A stretch of 64,000 nucleotides of DNA, taken from the NCBI GenBank assembly GCA_949126835.1, contig OX421507.1:33994082-34058081 (forward strand), given 5' to 3'. Below, piece after piece: positions 59,038 to 64,000 of the stretch (the stretch's first letter is position 1; each line of letters opens with the position of its first letter). This DNA is from Anisus vortex (Eukaryota > Mollusca > Gastropoda > Planorbidae). The position numbers and the translations under genes are program-made. The notes under the pieces are model-generated. The model was not told the origin of the DNA. It searched no databases and saw only the letters and a list, made by a program, of their open reading frames with translations.

Positions 59038-59356
59038 CGAGTATTGTGGAGAGTATTGTGGAGAGTATTGTGGAGAGTATTGTGGAGAGTATTGTGGAGA
59101 GTATTGTGGAGAGTATTGTGGAGAGTATTGTGGAGAGTATTGTGGAGAGTATTGTGGAGAGTATTGTGGAGAGTATTGTGGAGAGTATTGTGGAGAGTAT
59201 TGTGGAGAGTATTGTGGAGAGTATTGTGGAGAGTATTGTGGAGAGTATTGTGGAGAGTATTGTGGAGAGTATTGTGGAGAGTATTGTGGAGAGTATTGTG
59301 GAGAGTATTGTGGAGAGTATTGTGGAGAGTATTGTGGAGAGTATTGTGGAGAGTAG
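59038..59356. repeat. 12-bp minisatellite, about 26 almost identical copies
   Basis: Unit GAGTATTGTGGA with no variant seen by eye. All frames on it that stay open are by-products of the 12-bp period. Confidence 0.97.
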
Positions 59357-59370
59357 CTCAGAAGTTGATG

Positions 59371-59662
59371 TGTAGAGGGAGGAGGGGGGGTCGAGATTAT
59401 AAACATGGACGTCGGAAGCTTTATGCTGTGAGGAGCTTGTGAGGTGACTTGAAAATTGAAATGATTTTATATAATGAATGTATTTTCCTAAGTTTGTTGT
59501 TATCGTTAATAAAGAATTTCAGTGCTGCGAACAGCGAAGTCATTAATTCTTTCAGTTGTTTGGAGAATCGTGAAGTTTATTCTAAGCAATGTTATAAGGT
59601 GTGATGATATTTTAGAACGAACAGGACCCGAAAACAGTTATCATAAAAACGAGCCCACAACA
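59371..59662 (+). repeat. Possible 5' LTR of a decayed gypsy-type element
   Basis: TGTAGAGGGAGGAGG at the left and CCCACAACA at the right give TG...CA limits of 292 bp. AATAAAG lies in the middle. Directly after comes TTGGTGTCAGAAATGG, a typical gypsy primer binding site (59665-59679). No gag follows, so only the 5' end remains. Confidence 0.5.
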
Positions 59663-59679
59663 ATTGGTGTCAGAAATGG

Positions 59680-61070
59680 CTACACCATATAATGCCATAA
59701 CTGGTATGCAGCGCAAAAGATAATAATCACAAGTGCTACAAGTAATAGGCCTATTGTCATAAATGTTTTGAATCTAACGAGCTTTTAAAGAAAGTTGAAT
59801 AAATTAATAGAATACAAGCAGAAATTTCAGCATACGACAAGACATAGTTCAAAAGGTCAATGTCTAGACATTACGTCATGTGAACGAGAGGAAATTCTAA
59901 ATGATATTGCACGCTTTATTTTGGTGTTGGAGGTTATTTTTTTTTATCATATTTTGGGGGAAATAAAATGGAGTTATTGAATTTATTAAACAATAAAACC
60001 ATTAGAATTTCTAACAATATTAACAATAACAAACAACAACATTAAAGAAAAAAATATAATGTGCTACATTTATACGGAAGTCATTATTCTAACGCTTTGA
60101 AACTTTCTTTTATTTTCATCATCAGCTGCTTGAGCGTATTGTATTCAACTTTACACCGGCTCGGTACGCCTGTTTAATTACGGGATTGAGTTGAACATGT
60201 TACTGTGTACCATGGGCTTGCAATTCGTATAGAGTACACACAACTATGTACACAAAATGGAAGTACTCACACTGGGCTAATTGAAAAAAAAAAGGCATCA
60301 ATATCTTGCGGACGTTACTGGTTTTTTTTTTAAAAGTAGGGACGGTGGAGGGGTTGCTTTCTAAGGCAGGGGACACAACTGGCGATCCAGAGCAAGCTTT
60401 GTATAAGACCGCAGTTGATTACCCTCCCTTGTTTCATCCTGGCCTCGATCAATATGGAGCAAAGAGACTTTCACACCGCCACCCACTCCTCATCTCCCCC
60501 TCCCCAACACTCCCCCTCCCCAACACTCCCCCTCCCCCAGCACTCCCCCTCCCCCAGCACTCCCCCTCCCCAGCACTCCCCCCCCACACGCTTTTATCTC
60601 ATTTCTTGACTCGGTTTTGAAAGTATCTTTTAACAGATTTTAATGTTTGCCAAGAAATTGAACCTTTTTTGGGGGGTGGAAGGGGGTAGCTGTTACCACG
60701 CGTCTACAAAACAGTAATAACACCAATATAAAATCATTACACCAGTATTTTCACCCGTATGTAAATGGTATACCAGAATACCAAAAAGAATGATACAGAT
60801 ATTAGCACTCGCTGTATTATATATCATTGAATAACACCCTTTTTTCATTGTAGCCCATTGTGCAGTGGTGAGTAAATAATTGTGGCTTCCTTGTTGTAGA
60901 CTTGTTGTAATGTGAAGGATTACCTTGAAACCACTTATAGTATCAACAACCGTTAATCATTAGAACATAGTGCACAAGATGCATCTCACTATGTACAATA
61001 CTATAATTTGTTTTATCACATATCTGGTTGTAAACAAACAAACATCACATCTGCTCACCATTTATGCGTG
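59680..61070. other. Noncoding stretch with a C-rich repeat
   Basis: 60495-60588 holds about six CACTCCCCCTCCCCA(A/G) units. The remainder is AT-rich with no recognised feature. Confidence 0.55.
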
Positions 61071-61086
61071 TCTTTAATATATAGAG

Positions 61087-61336
61087 TAGAGGGCAGCGCG
61101 CTCGACTGGCGATCCGAAGGTTCTGGGTTCGAATCCTGAGGGAGGCTAGGATTTTTTCCCGGGACTTTCCCTGAGTCTACCCAAGCTCTGATGGGTAACT
61201 GACATTAGTTGGGGTACAGTAAAGGCAGCTTGGCATTGTGCTGGCTACACTTCCCCCAGTGTACCGTGGCCACAGACACTGGTGAACGCTGTTTCACCAG
61301 ACCTATGATCAGTTTGGTCCAAAGGGTACTTTACTT
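61087..61336 (+). mobile_element. SINE-A copy 8 with target duplication
   Basis: 5'-truncated in the A-box (starts GGGCAGCGCGCTCGACTGGC), complete B-box GGTTCGAATCC, full body and 3' end GGGTACTTTACTTA. Flanks CTTTAATATATAGAG (61071-61085) and CTTTAATATAGAG (about 61338-61350) are a slightly diverged target duplication. Confidence 0.9.
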
Positions 61337-61350
61337 ACTTTAATATAGAG

Positions 61351-64000
61351 CACAGGGAAAAAATTATCAAGTAAATAAGAGAATTATTAAAAAAGTCACA
61401 TAAAATCAAGTTGCATATTGTACAACTTTCAAGAGCGCAACTTTTCCCAGTTAACACGTTATAAGTATTGTAATATCAACTTTTACAGCATAACAGTACA
61501 AATCGGTAAATTTTTATTATACCATTATTACCTTATTATTATATCATATTTATAACATAATATTGACACATATTTTAATTAATTGGTCACCCTTGTTATC
61601 CGTGGACACAGAAACTGGTTCACAACAGGCTCTATAGATCAATTTGGGTCCGACGTGATGTGGGGGGGGGGGGGGTGAATCAGTATCAATGAACAATGAA
61701 CAATATTTATTTGCCACATAGTACATCGGTACAATAAAGGCATAGTCAAAAACATAAGAAAATTATAGCATTTGTGAATAATAAATTGAACAATAATAGT
61801 AATACCAATATTAGTGATAAAAATGAAGGTAATAATAGCGTAACTAGAGGGACGGGGCGCACAGGGCATCTGGCCTCAGATGCCAATAATTGGAATGGGA
61901 TTTGCGGCAGACTGACATTTTAGTAAATCAGTCTGCCTATGTCGACCCCCCTTTGTAGATAACACATGCAGCATTGCCTCTTGTTACTTCTCTAGAGAGA
62001 CCGAGGCCTTCTCTGTACAGCGAATACAATCCTGGGTCTATTATAGCCTCAGTTTGTATTTCGTGTATAAAAAACAACAACACTACTTTAGAAGCTAGTT
62101 TTTCGTGTGCCACTTGCCACCTGGTAGACGGAGAGTCATTCCTCCCACTGCCTCCCCCACCTCGACATAAAGCCTCAATAAATCCCTGACGTATAATACA
62201 TAAATCAAGTTTCCACTGGTCAGGAAAAAAACAACAACGAGTCCTTGGCCTGGGGTCACCGTGACACGGCGTTAATGACAACGGGAATTTCCAATAAAAA
62301 AAAAGAAGTTTTTTTTTCCCATTTTTCTTGTGATAGATAAATAGCTTCCATGGTCATACTTCAGTGATTAATCGGTAATCATTGACTGAACTGGATCTCA
62401 CATGAAATCAATATTTAAATATGCTAAGCTAGCGTTCATCCAATACCGAGTCGCCAGGAGGTACCGGGTCACTAAAGTAGAATTACCGGGTAGTAAAAAA
62501 GGAGAACAGTTTAAAATCTAAATTCAGATTCTTTAATTGGGGCCTCCAAGTGGGCATTTTATAAGATTTGAATCGGACTTTTGTATTATAACATTCTGTA
62601 TGCTTTAGACCACTAGGCGGCAACCTTTTGCTAACAGTGTGCCAAACTAGGATTTCTAAATCATTCAGCGTGCCAACAGCCTAAAAGTCAACCTGTTCTT
62701 TTATACATTTTAAGAATTATTTTTTATGGGACAATTAATTAAAGGAGATTATTTATAGAGACAATCGTTAAAGAGTTTTATATTTAATACAAAATTAACG
62801 TGTTTGTGATTATCATCCTTTTATTTTCATTTAAATAAAATACTATAATGTATTAATAAACTTTAACATGTATGGTAATTATTGTATAAACATTATCATT
62901 TGTTAGCCAAGATGAGGATCTAACACATTTTAATATTAATTATATTTTATCTCATTTAAATGAGATATCCCATAATGTGTTTTAGTGTAATAATGATATG
63001 TATATCATCACTAGAGTAAAGCGGAAAAGATACGTAGTAATCATATAAACTGGGTAGTTAATGTAATGTTTAAAAAAAGAAACATTAATTCTTTAGTCAT
63101 GTAATATTTATATAATTTTCAAATAATTTTTACAGTTTGATCATATCAGAATTATAAATTGTAAGTCAATTACTTTTTATAAAAGAAAAAAAAAAGAAAT
63201 ATTAGAAATATTAGCGATAAAAACAACAACGGTTAATTAACTCCCTTTAATTAAAAAAACTTGTTCACATTAAATTTTATATTTTGATTCAATAGTGATG
63301 CCACGCAAGTTATGTTTTGTAATATAACAAATATTACTGACTAATTATTATTTCTTTAAATAAATCCAACATCATGGTAATCATTACAAGAGGGTTTGAA
63401 TAATACACGTTAAGCAGTTGTTAAATTTTTTCCTGCATCAATAATACAAATTAATTTGTTTTACAATTACTTATATTTATGTTTAATTAAAGAAGATGAG
63501 CATATAAACTCGTGGTCAAGTGTAAGTGACCTCTTTGTATGCTTAAAACAGCTTTCATTTGCGATAAAATCTGTTCTCATGTGTACGTTAAACCAAAAGC
63601 TGAAAGTAAAAGAGCAAATGCCACGCAGTTGAGAATAGTCGATGACTTTCCTAATGAGCTTCCTTCCAGATTTTTTCCGCAAATGGGCACATTTCTGATT
63701 CTTATTTTTTAACTGTTTAAAATTCAACTTGCTGCATTTAACGCTAATATTCCTTCACTTAAAAAAAGATCTACATATAAGAAGGTTGTAGTAATATCAA
63801 ACCAGTTAGGCTTGATGTGGTATGAAAAAATGAGTCCATCAATGTGAATGTTGCGCCTTTACATTAGACAACTCCGCTTTGAGTGCTTCGACGTACTTCT
63901 GAAAAAGCCCAACTATCTATCTTAATATATGCCTTAATATAGGGATGTACAAGTAGTTAAATGTTTTGAATTTTTTTTTATGACAAGATATGTCTAGTTT
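61351..64000. other. AT-rich stretch with old MITE remnants
   Basis: 61585-61657 is a SINE-A 3' scrap. 62608-62705 is the left part of the hAT MITE family (GGCAACCTTTTGCTAACAG). 62930-63320 matches the middle of the hAT-like element at 9814-10933. The rest, including 61937-62281, has no feature I can support. Confidence 0.6.
62930..63320 (+). mobile_element. Fragment related to the interior of the 9814-10933 element
   Basis: Parallel order of motifs: ACTGGGTA..TAATGTTTAAA, TTTAGTCAT.TAATAT, TTTTTACAGTT.GATCAT, ATTATAAATTGTAAG and AGTGATGCC, as at 10320-10600. Termini are not preserved. Confidence 0.65.

Noticed and set aside
58945..59442. Long frames on both strands across the 12-bp array
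   Set aside because: A 12-bp unit keeps several frames open at once; the products are pure 4-residue repeats.
61937..62281. 114-codon minus-strand frame
   Set aside because: Some protein-like sections, but no recognisable domain, splice context or homologous copy here. Left unannotated.

Overview
This is an AT-rich eukaryotic window made almost entirely of mobile and tandem repeats. I found no convincing complete host gene, rRNA, tRNA gene or CRISPR array. The tRNA-derived SINEs, LINE remnants, hAT-like MITEs, piggyBac-like MITE, LTR retrotransposons, long microsatellites and many minisatellites suit a lophotrochozoan animal. A mollusc, perhaps a gastropod, is my inference; no host gene supports it.

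The main content is three LTR retrotransposons of three related but distinct families, all Ty3/gypsy-type. Element 1 (112-7829, minus) has almost identical 1.15-kb LTRs, an ATTA target duplication, PBS and PPT, and a gag-PR-IN-RT-RNase H reading frame. Its integrase lies upstream of reverse transcriptase. That order is copia-like in a gypsy-type polyprotein and is the hallmark of the Gmr1 lineage. The frame is broken once, by a 22-bp tandem duplication in gag. Element 3 (23627-37476, minus) has matching 674-bp LTRs and a CATC target duplication. It keeps gag-PR but has lost the integrase core and nearly all RT/RNase H. Element 2 (27650-34046, plus) sits inside element 3. It encodes gag, protease and a shrunken integrase remnant but no RT. 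An extra 1,041-bp copy of its pre-LTR region lies upstream of its 5' LTR, as if a tandem pair sharing one LTR had been truncated on the left.

Layout: 1-7.8 kb element 1; 7.8-13.9 kb a SINE, microsatellites, a hAT-like element with 8-bp target duplication, a LINE tail, a 39-bp satellite array and a possible solo LTR; 13.6-22.4 kb three copies of a roughly 300-bp MITE, a Helentron-like region and a 1.46-kb hAT derivative; 23.6-37.5 kb the nested LTR elements; 37.5-54.2 kb a possible terminal exon, SINEs, LINE fragments, hAT and piggyBac-like MITEs and several minisatellites; 54-64 kb further MITE and SINE remnants, a G-rich tract, a very uniform 12-bp array beside an LTR remnant, and AT-rich DNA.

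The three LTR elements probably interact functionally: one nearly complete copy sits beside two related gag-PR carriers without polymerase. This suggests a trans-complementing community of Gmr1-like elements (inference).
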